Below, in pieces: positions 53,402-64,000 of a stretch of DNA of 64,000 bases. Positions within the stretch are counted from its first letter, which is position 1; the number at the start of each line of letters is the position of its first letter. A program made the position numbers and the translations under genes. The DNA is from Hexactinellida sp. DTS-2022 (taxonomy: Eukaryota; Porifera; Hexactinellida): assembly GCA_028753945.1 (NCBI GenBank), contig JAPNXP010000004.1, positions 496,001-560,000 of the forward strand, read 5' to 3'. The notes under the pieces were generated by a model, which saw nothing but the letters and a program-made list of their open reading frames with translations, made no database searches and was not told the DNA's origin.

Positions 53402-54300
53402 CAATCGAGATTTAATAATATAGATATAGATAAGTAAATAACTGGATTTTTTTGCTAAAATTAGTCAAGATACGAGTACCAAGTTTTGTTCTATTCATGT
53501 ATACTTGTAAGTAGTTAAGATTCTTTAGCCCCTTATTAGTACACTGTACTATCATGTTTTAATTCGAATTTGGAAGAAATTCTTAAAAATATCCCGGATG
53601 ACCTTGCGAAAAGAAAAATGTCCATAAATTACGAGAACTTTCGAAAATATTTAAACTGCTACATCTACGATATCTGACAAAAAAAACATCATTTGTAATA
53701 AATCTAATAATTCATTAATCTAGCTATTTCGTTTTTGTTGTATTATTGCATAGATTGGGTGAATACGAGATACGCTGGAAGAAATTTTATAGATACAACT
53801 AATGTCAACTATCAAAATAAGCGTTCCTAATTGTAGTTATCCAAACATAAAAAATAATCATATTGTATCGTTCTATTCATGATAGATTTTTAAAAATGGA
53901 ATATATTTTGAGTCTCCCGCTTTTCTCCCGTTTTTTCATCTTCGACCACCCGATTTTTTTGGTAAAACTCCCGCCAAAATTGGAAAAATCTCCAGATTTT
54001 TTTTCTGAGGTCGGAAATCCTGAAATGGCCATCGCTGAAAACTTATTACTTGTTCTGTAGACAACAAATTTCCCCTTGGGATTCTGAAAGGATGTTTGGA
54101 TGCTTTTCCGATAGAAGTATCATGTCAACGGATGTGGAGAGACAACCAACGGTAATAATGGGTGTGGTCTAATGCGAACATCCAAGCTGTGATTTGCGCA
54201 AGTGATTGGACATACAGCCTGATGCAGGTAAAATTTTTCTTCTCCAATCCCGAAGTGACTAACATACAGAAGAAGCATGATCTCTAGTGACAGAACTTTG

Positions 54301-56222
54301 AACCAGTAATCAAAATGAACACTTCGCTTTGTCTACTGTGTGCACCATTCTTTGAATGTAGGAGTACCCTCTTCTTCTGTGAGTGTACATTGTTCAGTGT
54401 ATGCGTGGATGATCAAAGAATGCAGACTTGCTGTTGTCACCTGATGTACATGACGTGTTTTCGTCCATGTCTTGCTGAAATGAACGAGTTTGTTGTACCT
54501 AATTGTGATTTTAAGTCATTTTATCGAGTATCCATGAAGTGGCACAAGTGTCTGCCACGTGCCACTTGTATCATAAATGGGAATGTGGAGGTATCTTAGT
54601 GGAAAATAATCGTATGAAAGCACCTAGAGTAATTCGATCATGTGGTATTCAAATATGAAATCAGAATTTATATATTCTAGCGAGACCTTCGTTATATAAG
54701 GCCTTACTACTGAGTAGATTTTGCTGGACCATGGATTACTTAAAGGCCATTGATTATTAGCTAACATGTCTTTATCTCAATAGCTAGTAATGACAGACCT
54801 GAGAAATGCACTATAATTGTATAGGAAGTTAGGAACGAAATGCACTATAATTGTATAGGAAGTTAGGAACATGATATCAAGGCATACATAACACCCTTTA
54901 GAATTGTGATATATCACCATTTGATTAAGTAATCGCTATTTTTCGTGGGAATTATCGTGTTTTTATAGCCTGATTTTAACATAGTTAAACGCGTTATAAA
55001 TGTTCAAAATTGGAACATGAGGATGTCCATAACTAGTTGAATGAAATATATCGAAATTATAAATGGAATGTTGACACATTCCACGGTTGCATGGGAAATG
55101 CATATTTCTTAAAATGAGCCATAACTCAAAAACTATCTGTTTTATGTAAACTATGCTAATACTGATCTATCCGCAATTGGTTACTTCCTATTCATTGATA
55201 ATACATTTTCTAGGCCTAACTTCAATAATCTTTGAGATAATGAGTGTATTACCATATAAAGAATTAAGTGCTAATAATCTCATTATCTCAAATATTATTG
55301 AAGTAGGATGATCCCTCTCTACAATTTTCCATAGTCTACCTTGTTTACCATTAATACTCGTTGAAAGCTAACTTCTCGGTTGACTTCGAATTTCTATTAA
55401 TTTGTTTACCTACTTTTGTAAACAACAACAACAGATGTTAATAATATAAATTTATGAATGCGAAATTCGTGTTCAGCATACTTGTTTACCTATAATAGCC
55501 GTTGAAAGCCCCCCAACACTCTAATACAATCCGGACAAACACACAAACAACAAACAAACAACAATCGAGATTTAATAATATGGATGAAAAAATATAATAA
55601 TATGAACCTAACTAAGTTCCCATGAAGTTTCTGCAGTTTTTAAGCGCGAATCAGAATTACTTGACTAGATAAACATTTTTGTCTATTTAACACATTTTGG
55701 TGCACAAGAAATGATGGAGGCATGGAGCGCAAAGTGAGCGCGCTCCAAATATTCAGGAGCGGGAGCGAGAGCGCTCCTTTTTTTTTATCGGAGGAGCGAA
55801 AACAGGAGCGTAGCTCCTTTTCATTGATAGGAGCGCTGGGCGGGAGCGCGGCTCCAAAAAATGAGGAGGACTTAATGTTCGGTAAATTAGTGCTCCCAAC
55901 CTTAATATACTATGCAAATATTTCCAAATCCCTAAATTTTGGCAATTTTCGAAATGGAAATACAAGGGTGATTTATAAAATGGATCTATTTGGATGGAAA
56001 TGTGAATTGTAATATACTCCTGTTAATTGGAACATGTTTGTTTCAGGATTTTTAAGTCTCAATTTTTCCGATTAACTGGTTTCCTAATTATGCGGAGTAT
56101 ACTGTACAAATATTTTTATGCATGTTCGAGAATCAGAATATCAATGTTATTACATTTATTTGTTGTAGTCGGCTGTTAATCGAATATTTAACTTATATTA
56201 TATAAAGATGTTTAGTCTGGGC
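54301..56222. other. Gene-free interval before the hAT transposon
   Basis: Possible decayed N-terminal sequence of the preceding pseudogene up to about 54600, a repeat shared with 9830-10260 (55040-55300), one unit of the 128-bp family with its 'caatccggacaaac' tail (55335-55575) and a 'ggagcg'-rich short element (about 55717-55865). The 94-aa plus-strand frame at 54315-54599 is not supported. Confidence 0.5.
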
Positions 56223-59112
56223 CAGTGGCGGCGCCAGGGGGGGGGCAAGGGGGGGCACGTGCCCCCCTTGAAATAAGCTGTGCCCCCCCTATAGGGGGGG
56301 GCACCAATTTCCGTCAGGGACACATTCGTCATTAATTTGTCCATGCATCCGCACCTTTTACTATTTATTACTACCTACCTACTACTGTGCTGTCTGAACT
56401 ATAGTACTCAAATATCTATGCCTTTAATAGTGCCGAAAATTAATAATCATTAGCTCAACACGTTAAAAACATACTATTCCATTGTTCTTCTTTGAGTTGT
56501 CAATATCTAGGCTTCTATTACATCCCAAAACTGGTTTATCTAATTCAATAATTTACACCAATATTTCAGTGCAAGAAAATAACATAAGTATATACACGTA
56601 GTTGTAATCGAGTAAGCCATTTATACTTACATATCTTATTTAATTCGCATTATGAAAAAAACGTTTTTCAACCCTGGTTCGGATGAACCCCCTGCCAAAC
56701 GCAAACATTACGATGGGGCGGGACCGGAAGATGGAAGAAATAATATTGAAAAAGTAACCGACTTCCCTACCATTGAGGGTGTCTCAGATCTAGCCCGAAA
56801 TCTTGCTGACGATCCTGTGCAACCAAAACTCAAAACGTACCCTAAGAAAAGCTTTGGTTCAAAGCAGCGTGGTTTCTCTAAAGATTGGTTTGCTGGGCGA
56901 CCTTGGTTGGAATATTCACAGATCGCCGATTCTGCATTTTGTTATTGTTGTCGTGCTTTTCAAAACTTTAATACTAGTTCCACATGGACAACTTTGGGGT
57001 TTTCAAATTGGAAATCAGCAATGAACAACGAGAAAGGACTGAAAGGACACGAAATGTCGGTTCATCACCTCGAGGCCTGTCAAAAATGGACCAGTTTTTG
57101 TGAAGCGGCCAAGAGTGGAAGCATTTTGGCGAAAATTAATATCGTAAGTAGGAGGGATATCCTAGAAAATCGCCATTTCATAAAGACAGTGTCACAGGTC
57201 ATTTTAACCTGTAGCGTTCAAGACTTGGGATTTCGTGGACATAGAGAAGGACGCATGGTAGACTCAGAAGGCGAATATGTTGAGCAAGGTTTTAACTGTG
57301 GAGCCCGAAACAGAGGAAATTTTTTGGAGATCCTGTCCTCATACGCAATACATGATTCTATTATTCTTTCGAAGCTCCAAGGACCAAAAAACGCTCAATA
57401 TGTTCATCACGACATCCAAGATACCATTCTCACCCTGCTTGCCAAGTCTGTTCGTGACGATATGTTACTTTCGTTAAAGAACGCTAAATATTTTTCTCTA
57501 ATGTGTGATGAATCTAAGGATTGCGGCAAGGATGAACAAATATCCGTCTCTCTGCGATATTCTGACAAAGGGCTTTTGCATGAAGATTTCTACAATTTCG
57601 TTCGTGCAGAAGGTCTTGACGCTGAATCAATAAAAAACACATTGAAGGCGATACTGAATGGTATGGAAGTAGACAGTAAGTCTCATTTAGTTGCACAATG
57701 TTACGACGGGGCGGCTGTGATGAGCGGGAGAAAGAGAGGAGTCCAGTCCCTCATGCGTGCTGAAGTGTGCCCCAAGGCGATATATGTGCACTGTTACGCT
57801 CATAGACTCAACCTAGTAGTTCTGAGCAGTGTATTCTCAATTCCCAAAGCTGTTGCCTTCTTCGATCAGTTGGCCACGTTGCATAAGTTTTTCTCAGCTA
57901 CGGTACCGCATGATCGATTTGTTCAAACACAACATCGACTCAGGGAAAATGTTCAAGAAGCTGATGCTCTGCGTATGAAAGAGTTGAAATCGTTGTCAAA
58001 AACGCGCTGGTGTTCCCAAGCAGAGGCCTGTGACGCAGTTATTGCCACTTTAGGTAGCATCATCGATTGTGTTGAATTCTTTGCTGAAGACAATAACCCC
58101 GACAGAAGAGCAGCTGCAGAAGTCATTGTGGGATTCGTCGACACGGATTTTATTGTAAACCTGGTCCTATTTCAAGATATACTCCGTAAGTCAAGTATGA
58201 CCGCGAACTACCTCCAAAGCAAGGAAATGGACACGGCCAAAGCTGTGGAACTCATTGCAGCTCTGAAGGCCAATTTAATGAGAGAAGACTTATTCGAAGA
58301 AGTATGGATACGTGTTGTTCAACTAATTACAAAGCACGACATTGCACCACCAATTGAACGCCGCCGTAGAAGATGCAGAGAAGATTCAAATCAGCGTATA
58401 TGGATTAAAGAAGATTATAAGGTCAAGCTTTTTGACAAAGTGATTGGGGAGTTTGTGAAAGAGCTGGATACTCGTTTTGATGACGAAGTTTCATGTATCC
58501 TGAAAGCCATGACCGCCATGAACCCATTTTCTAAATTTTGAAATAATGACGCCTTTTCTAGAACACTACGAAATTCGTAAGGACTTGTTAAGAAGCGAAC
58601 TTGAGGTCTTCAAAGAGCAATACAACAATACCAAACAAGAATATATGTCTATTCTCGATGTTTTGCAATTTGTGTATCCTCATCGCGTTTGTTATACCCA
58701 GTTGTACACTGCTTTCCTTATTGCTGCCGTAATACCTGTAACGACAGCAGAAAATGAGAGATCATTTTCTTGTATGAAACGTGTCAAGACGTATTCACGC
58801 AGTGTGATGGATGATGACAGACTGGGAGACCTTGCAACTTTGTCAATAAACCGAGAAAGATCGTCCCATATCAATATGGAGGACATAGTGGATGACTTCG
58901 CAAAACTAGCAAATCGTAGAATCGCTCTTATATAACTAATTTCATAAAAATATAAATTAGATCAAAATGTTGTTACAAATGTCTGTAATAATAAAGTTTT
59001 CATTGCCACACATAGTGGGTAGACTGTATTCCGAAAAATATTGGTGCCCCACTAGTAATGCTTTGTGCCATCCAGGTGCCCCCCCAGTTTCGGCGCCCTG
59101 GCGCCGCCACTG
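56223..59112 (+). mobile_element. Nearly intact autonomous hAT transposon
   Basis: 2890 bp with perfect 17-bp inverted ends CAGTGGCGGCGCCAGGG and perfect 8-bp target duplications GTCTGGGC (56215-56222 and 59113-59120). It contains one transposase gene occupying most of the length. A perfect G/C palindrome (gtgccccccc-tata-type) lies just inside the left end. Perfect ends and duplications imply recent insertion. Confidence 0.95.
56652..58935 (+). CDS. hAT transposase (ZMYM1-like: TTF zinc finger, DUF4371-type core, hAT dimerisation), one frameshift
   Basis: Cut-and-paste transposase of the surrounding element. The first frame (56652-58541, 629 aa) has a TTF-type zinc finger at about 60-145 (WFAGRPWLEYS...AFCYCCRAF) and an RNase-H-like core. 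The core has candidate catalytic Asp286 (MCDES) and Asp352 (CYDGAAVMSG) and the C-x-x-H box at 381-384 (HCYAHRLNL). A frame with +1 offset (58546-58935) supplies the dimerisation region with TAENERSFSCMKR. The two frames join smoothly if one T is removed from the TTTT at about 58536-58539, so the break is one inserted base: a real inactivating mutation, an assembly error or, less likely, programmed frameshifting. A possible AATAAA follows near 58989. Confidence 0.9.
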
Positions 59113-59120
59113 GTCTGGGC

Positions 59121-59669
59121 AACGGTAATATATATTAATTCGTTACTTTGGAAGAGATTATTGGAGTTTATACGGCATTCTTTGGGGAATTTATATCTAA
59201 TAATACCTATACATATACAAATATAAGCTTTAGGTCAAGTTTAGGATCGTAAAATATTTGTTCTGATGAATTTATTTGTGTGTAAAATATTTAATTTAGA
59301 GAATAGTTATTTATTTAAGAATATATATTCCTTATAGAATCACACACTCGATCCCCCTACAAGTTGATCCCAATTGCTTTAATATGCGAAAATTAATCTA
59401 GCAGTAAACTTTGTTTATACTAATAGTTCCATTTTTCAGGTGAACGACATTAAAAAAATTTGGGAAATAGTTAAATAATTAGTTAATGGAAGATTTAGCA
59501 TATATGTTGGATAAATTAATTAAACAGTGGAAATCTATAACAATCCTCGAGTATAAATTGACTGTTGATCGATAAGATTATACTTCCTTAACACAGCAAT
59601 TATGAATAAGTTCAACAAAGACGCAACAGTCCTGCTTGTATTCCTATGAGTTGATTAGCGTTTTCGAGT
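59121..59669. other. No gene seen
   Basis: AT-rich. Could contain upstream exons of the EGF-like sequence that follows, but none can be defended. Confidence 0.35.
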
Positions 59670-60299
59670 GTGAATAGTATTAGTACCATAACGTGTGCAT
59701 CAAATGGGGTATATCTTATTTGTGCATGCCTTCTGACAAACGGAAAGTGTTCGCACAACTGTAGCAACGCAATCGGCTCATATGAATGTTCTTGTCTCCC
59801 TGGATATGTGAAGAATGCATCAACAGACTGCAATCTCCAGGATTATTGTATCACCAATAACGGTGGTTGTCACCACATATGATTATGCGTTTTCCTGCGT
59901 AGAAGGATTCAATGTATCTCCTTCGAACAGTAGCCATTGCTTAATGCAGGGACAGGAGAACAGAATTCGAACGTCAAAGCATCAGCATTATATCTCCTAT
60001 TTCATTGCCTTTTGTTCCTTGTAACCATTATTCTTCTGTTCTTTTTCCTACTTCTTGTATTTTTGTACTTTAGGAGACAAATACAACAACTGAATTCCAA
60101 CTTGCATTTCCAAAGCACTGTCTCTCTTAGAAATGGACAGGAACAAACAGAAGGATTCTACTCAGCATTTCTCTCACTCCACGGATACTGCTGTCTCCAA
60201 AATAGATTCTGGAGAGAGAGATCTGACCTTCAACAATTCTCAACAAGGTGGAACTTCCATTTAATTACAGTTCCAATACCCCCACAAGTTTCATATTAA
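59670..60299 (+). pseudogene. Decayed EGF-domain/transmembrane gene
   Basis: 59700-59880 encodes a good EGF module (TNGKCSHNCSNAIGSYECSC, then PGY) and the start of a second (DYCITNNGGCHHI). The frame shifts there. The rest of the second module (SCVEGFNVSPSNSSHC) is in another frame. A hydrophobic membrane helix followed by FRRQ lies back in the first frame at about 59980-60080, with a polar tail to 60299. Splicing between exons could in principle explain the shifts, but no convincing GT-AG pairs stand out, so I call it broken. Confidence 0.6.
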
Positions 60300-60748
60300 T
60301 AAATTAACTTCCTAAGTGTGTGTTGTCTAATTATAACTTTTTTTGCTCTTTTCTCGTGTCTACTCATTTATTCTTGTGACTCATTTATCTATTTATTCAC
60401 CCATTAAAGCTATTTTAATTATCAATTGTTTATGGGAAATGTCAATAAACACAATCTCTATTGTTTTTTCGGTACTTAACATACAAACAATTACTTATAT
60501 ATCGAACAACACCTTTCTACTATATAAAAACCCCGGATCGCAAAAGGTTGATTTTGAAAAAATTACTCATAGGAAATGAAATTAGAATTATTATATTCTA
60601 CTAAATTCACATTTTTTTCTTCTTTTACACAATAATTTCCAATTACAACTGCTAATACTCAATATACCGATTAAATGGCCAATAAAATATGTAACCTTTA
60701 CCCGATATTCGTGGCGGTTAACCGGATAACCGAATCCAGTCTTGTTCT
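60300..60748. other. No gene seen
   Basis: AT-rich sequence without recognisable coding signal or repeat ends. Confidence 0.4.
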
Positions 60749-61015
60749 CATGGGCGCCGAAACTCTCAAACGCTAGGGGGGGGTGTGACGTAATATTCAA
60801 ATGTCAAAGTTAAAAAAACAATGCGTATGGGGATAAAATCAATGTTAGATGGGGATAAAATCAATGTTGGATGGGGATAATTGTATAGATATATACATCA
60901 TCATCAACTGAAATTTATACAAACTCATTATGGAATCAATATTTTTCCATTTTTCTTCCCTGACTTCTCCTCGGCCATGTCACCCTCCCTGACTCCCCCA
61001 CTTTCGGCGCCTATG
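60749..61015. mobile_element. hAT-type MITE
   Basis: 267 bp with ends CATGGGCGCCGAAA and (complement) CATAGGCGCCGAAA. Flanks are CTTGTTCT (60741-60748) and CTTGTTCC (61016-61023), seven of eight matching. A short triplication of 'gatggggataaaatcaatgt' lies inside. Confidence 0.8.
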
Positions 61016-64000
61016 CTTGTTCCTCGATATATTAAACAAAATCTTATGTTCTTAACTGACTTAATGAGTGTAATGGTTCAAATTGTTCCAAAACTGTGAT
61101 AATAGCGCCCATTCAAAAAGGAATCGTTTATTCTAACCAATTCTTTGCATGAAAATATAGTAAGAAAATCCGATGGTTAGAACAACAGATTGAAAATAAA
61201 CGAAATTGGATTTCTTACACATTTAGGATGATAGGATTGTTTGAAAACCCGGCTGGAAAAACCTATTCCGACTGTTTATTAGTCCTAATGAACATCCCAT
61301 TTTAACTGTAGCTGCTTTAATTAGCAGTATCTTTTTGTCATTGTAGAAAAAATTGATGTTTTTTCTGGGATTTTCGGCATCTAACTAACATCCTAGCCTC
61401 AAGGCCGGAGAAAGCAGTTATAAAGTGGTCAGGACATGGCTTTACCGGCCTAACTAGTGACGTAAGAGTGGTCAGGCTGCTGGGATGGCCACTTGATAAA
61501 AGTGGTCAGGACATGGCCTGACCTGCCTGACCGCATCCGCCGGCCCTATGGGGTCTATATATTTATGGATTCTGTGCACTTTGATATGTACTTGCGATAT
61601 TTATTTGATTAGTAAACGAATATTTTTTAATATTTGCGCATCAACGAGCAGTATACTTGTGTGTATTATAATCAGACAGTTGATAATCCATTACTCTACA
61701 GAGTCTACACCAACTGTAAAGTCGTTTTTCCAAACTATAATTTTTAATGAAAAAGATGTGTTGGTATGTACCCTATATAATTGATCCAATTGGACAAACA
61801 ATATTATTTGTATTGAACAATATATAGTAGAACCACGTCAATACGTATACCAAGGGATCGTCGACCGGATTCGTATTACGTATTTGTATTTTTGAAAAGA
61901 GTTTGAAGGCGACAGAAATCTTATGCGTAGTAACCGGAGATTTGTGTTAACATTGTTAACAGTGTTCGTACCAACGATGTTCCACTGGCTATTGTATTTA
62001 ATCTCTTAAACATGTTGAATATGAAAAAGTCCAAAAAGTAGGAATTAAGTAAAGAATATCGTAATGATAGTCATTGATAGACTAATGAGATAGAGTTTAA
62101 GTGAATGAACAATTAGAGTAAACATAATGAAAAACTAAATGAGTAAATAGGATTAAATAAGAGTTGTAAGCTGTAAGAACGCGCGTAGCGCAGACGAGCA
62201 GGTTTAAGTTATAATTCGTAGAAATGTCTTTCCATACATCCATTGCATTATTTTTTAGGAGATTGAGAATTTATGGCAAGATTATCAATGGATGGTTTTA
62301 CATATGATATTGATGAAAGATAAGTTTATATCTGTCGTTTGCGATTGAGGGCCGCTATTTCATTTAATTTTTTTCACGGGCTTCGACCTGACAGACCAAC
62401 GAGTCTTTATGACTCTTTAAGAAATATTCAAATTTGGGTTGTTGCATCCCAACCCTTGAGGCTATAATGGATTCCTGGTTTTCTGAAAATTGCAGAAAAT
62501 CGTTTAGTCTGTAGCCAATACTAACAATTAAATGTTAAATTATTCTAGCCACAGATAGCAATAATGTAAGCCAATTGCAATGAATTATTTCTTTATAGAA
62601 AAGATAAAAAATACCTAATTGAATATATATTATCGATGTACAGTATACTATAATAGTTTTCTCTCCAAATTGAGATAGCATGGAGGTTAAATAATTAGCT
62701 CACAAGTTCGTTGGATATTTTTTGTCTCAGTAATTAATCAATCAAAGCCATTTTCAACAACTTTACCTAATAGCAAATAAATCTTATGTATTAAATCACA
62801 CTGATTTGGTATTTGTTCGGAATTGATTGAGGAACTTGTAAGAGACTTTACAGATTTAAATTTTACCTGGAGGGTAGGAAATTCTGGATCTATAAACAAT
62901 TTCTAAAATCTAAAGAAATGTTTACATCTTACATCCCAAAGGTTACAAGACTTTGAACAAAATAAACTTGAGGGTTGTCTCAGTATGGATATGCAGCTAG
63001 TATTCAATAAGTATATATTGATTTAGTGTCTCTTTCAGTTGTTAAGTGACAAGTGTGCATTATATAATGCCTATCTGAGACAGTAATTTAATTGTTCGAG
63101 ATTAAATTCATGCATCCAATCAGTTATTTGTGTTCCGTCTGTCTATCCATACATTTCTAACATTCCATTGTATCTATTTACTCTCAATATCATATCATTA
63201 TCAATCAATTGATCTAACTAGTGTTGTCCCCACCTGGGTCTAGAAAGCTAAGTTAGGGCTACGAGAAGATAAATGGGATTTCTTTGTGGTGTTTAATTTC
63301 CATATTTGGATTTGGTGTACTACACACGGAGAGCCAGTCTTATCCATAAACTGTCTGTTAAAGTGAACACAAAAAAGTATTAAAAAACACCGGTAATCAC
63401 TGTATTATTATTTTCAATTGGCTTACTATGTCCCAAATATACAACCTATAGCTGGGGTCCACTTGATAGGCGTATATAAACGGCTTAGGGGGCCACTGCT
63501 TAAATAGGTTGTCTTTCTCTGCTCAAAAACAGATTTTACGTGCTCTTAACTTAAGGCTCCCCATATGTTCCTTATACGTACTATCCATAAGTTGTAGTTA
63601 TGTATAATCTGATATTGGCCTCTCTCTATAACGGTCATTTGCATATATGATAGCGGCCATTTAAAGTTAAATGGCCGCTAAAAATGATTTCCGGTATTAT
63701 AATCGGCCTATGTATGGGGCCTTTAAACGATTTTTGTTATACAAATTGAAAAAAGAGTGAAGTTAGGAAAGGGTTGTATAATTTTCGCTAATAACGTTTT
63801 TGCGGCTCATATAGTGGTCACATGTTTCGACAAATCCTTTTGGTGGACGTTACTGTTTCACTTTTGTTAAATGAAAGAGGCAAATAATTTGAAGTGTACG
63901 TGTACGCTCTAAATATAAACGATGCCACAGGAACGAGTGTAAGATGTAATAACCCGCGTGGCGCGGACGAGCAGCTTGTTAATAATTATGATTATCGCAT
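61016..64000. other. Gene-free repeat-rich right end
   Basis: Contains a possible MITE with 'ggccgg' ends (about 61396-61550), a pogo-like remnant (about 61830-61985), Helitron-family sequence (about 62860-63210), a 28-bp hairpin AGCGGCCATTT/AAATGGCCGCT (63655-63682) and a direct repeat ending 'gacgagcag' at 62165-62205 and 63940-63980. No supportable gene. Confidence 0.5.

Larger units (their letters stand above)
51660..54022. mobile_element. hAT-type element (family of 37936-38777) expanded by further insertions
   Basis: Left end CAGAGTTGCCAACCCTCCCG and right end (complement) CAGGATTTCCGACCTC. The outer parts, 51660-51800 and 53440-54022, align in reverse orientation with the two ends of 37936-38777. 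The middle, about 51800-53440, is made of other repeats. Imperfect flanking duplication (aatgg shared). Confidence 0.75.
50080..54300 (-). pseudogene. Pseudogene with FEN1/XPG-like nuclease signatures, split by a transposon
   Basis: Minus-strand pieces in order. From about 54300 to 54023 is the N-terminal part (HTHYYRWLSLHIR, then DMILLSEKHP, then KGKFVVYRTSNKFSAMA in shifting frames). After the hAT-type element the frame resumes at 51655 (IDQYHEQNNSLVKGSGGAVGL), then 51293-50883 and 50913-50080. The last part has EEADTRLFLQVADA, CTVDTDVVVLAIA and LKGCDTVSPFAGIGKKTAW. These resemble the acidic motifs and helix-two-turn-helix (GCDY..GIPGIGPKTA type) of flap-endonuclease-like proteins. This gene type is abundant and transposon-associated in invertebrate genomes (from memory, unverified). 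It is dead: a frameshift near 50900, an in-frame TGA just before 50664, and stops near 51360. Confidence 0.7.

Noticed and set aside
54315..54599. Cysteine-rich 94-aa plus-strand ORF
   Set aside because: Overlaps the region antisense to the FEN-like pseudogene's likely N-terminus; cysteines show no zinc-finger spacing.

Overview
This is AT-rich animal genomic DNA. Genes are sparse and introns are present, and most of the sequence consists of decayed DNA transposons. Animal-type multidomain immune proteins (a NACHT-LRR receptor with death-fold domains, a transmembrane Ig-superfamily receptor, TRAF proteins), short splice-supported introns and a large load of hAT, pogo/Tigger-like, Helitron and LINE sequence suggest a marine invertebrate. 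A non-bilaterian such as a sponge or cnidarian is my best guess, but no marker proves it. I see no tRNA, rRNA or CRISPR.

Layout. 0-5.4 kb: no gene; a nested foldback element, direct repeats and pogo-like debris. 5.4-8.8 kb: a single-exon NLR (1122 aa) with two death-effector-like domains, a NACHT ATPase and degenerate LRRs. 10.6-15.0 kb, minus strand: a two-exon Ig-superfamily receptor (891 aa) whose 1.7-kb intron is filled by nested MITEs. 15-20.8 kb: repeats only, including a module that recurs upstream of the TRAF genes. 20.8-26.1 kb: a two-exon mucin-like type I membrane protein (1737 aa) built from about 165 nine-residue repeats, nearly all carrying an N-glycosylation sequon. 26.5-29.6 kb: a dead LINE broken by a hAT MITE and a non-autonomous Helitron. 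30-36 kb: TRAF and mucin gene fragments, hAT-like elements, a 31-bp-periodic palindrome array and a foldback cluster. 36.4-37.5 kb: an intact TRAF gene. 39.9-40.6 kb: an inverted, truncated TRAF pseudogene. 43.7-45.3 kb: Helitron helicase remnants beside another TRAF fragment. 45.8-46.4 kb: a contracted, frameshifted second mucin copy. 47.8-48.9 kb: a third, broken TRAF copy. 50.1-54.3 kb: a pseudogene with FEN1/XPG-like signatures, split by a hAT-type element. 56.2-59.1 kb: a nearly intact hAT transposon with a ZMYM1-like transposase and a perfect 8-bp target duplication. 59.7-60.3 kb: a decayed EGF/transmembrane gene. 60.3-64 kb: repeats only.

How the parts relate. The genes that look alive (NLR, Ig receptor, mucin-like receptor, TRAF) are all plausible surface-recognition or innate-immune components. 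The mucin-like gene (+) and a TRAF gene or fragment (-) recur as a convergent pair three times (about 20.6-30.5, 33.4-37.9 and 45.6-49.4 kb), so part of the locus grew by segmental duplication. Transposons then disrupted the copies, and empty-site comparisons between copies confirm several insertions. A joint function is inference; physical clustering and duplication are what the sequence shows.
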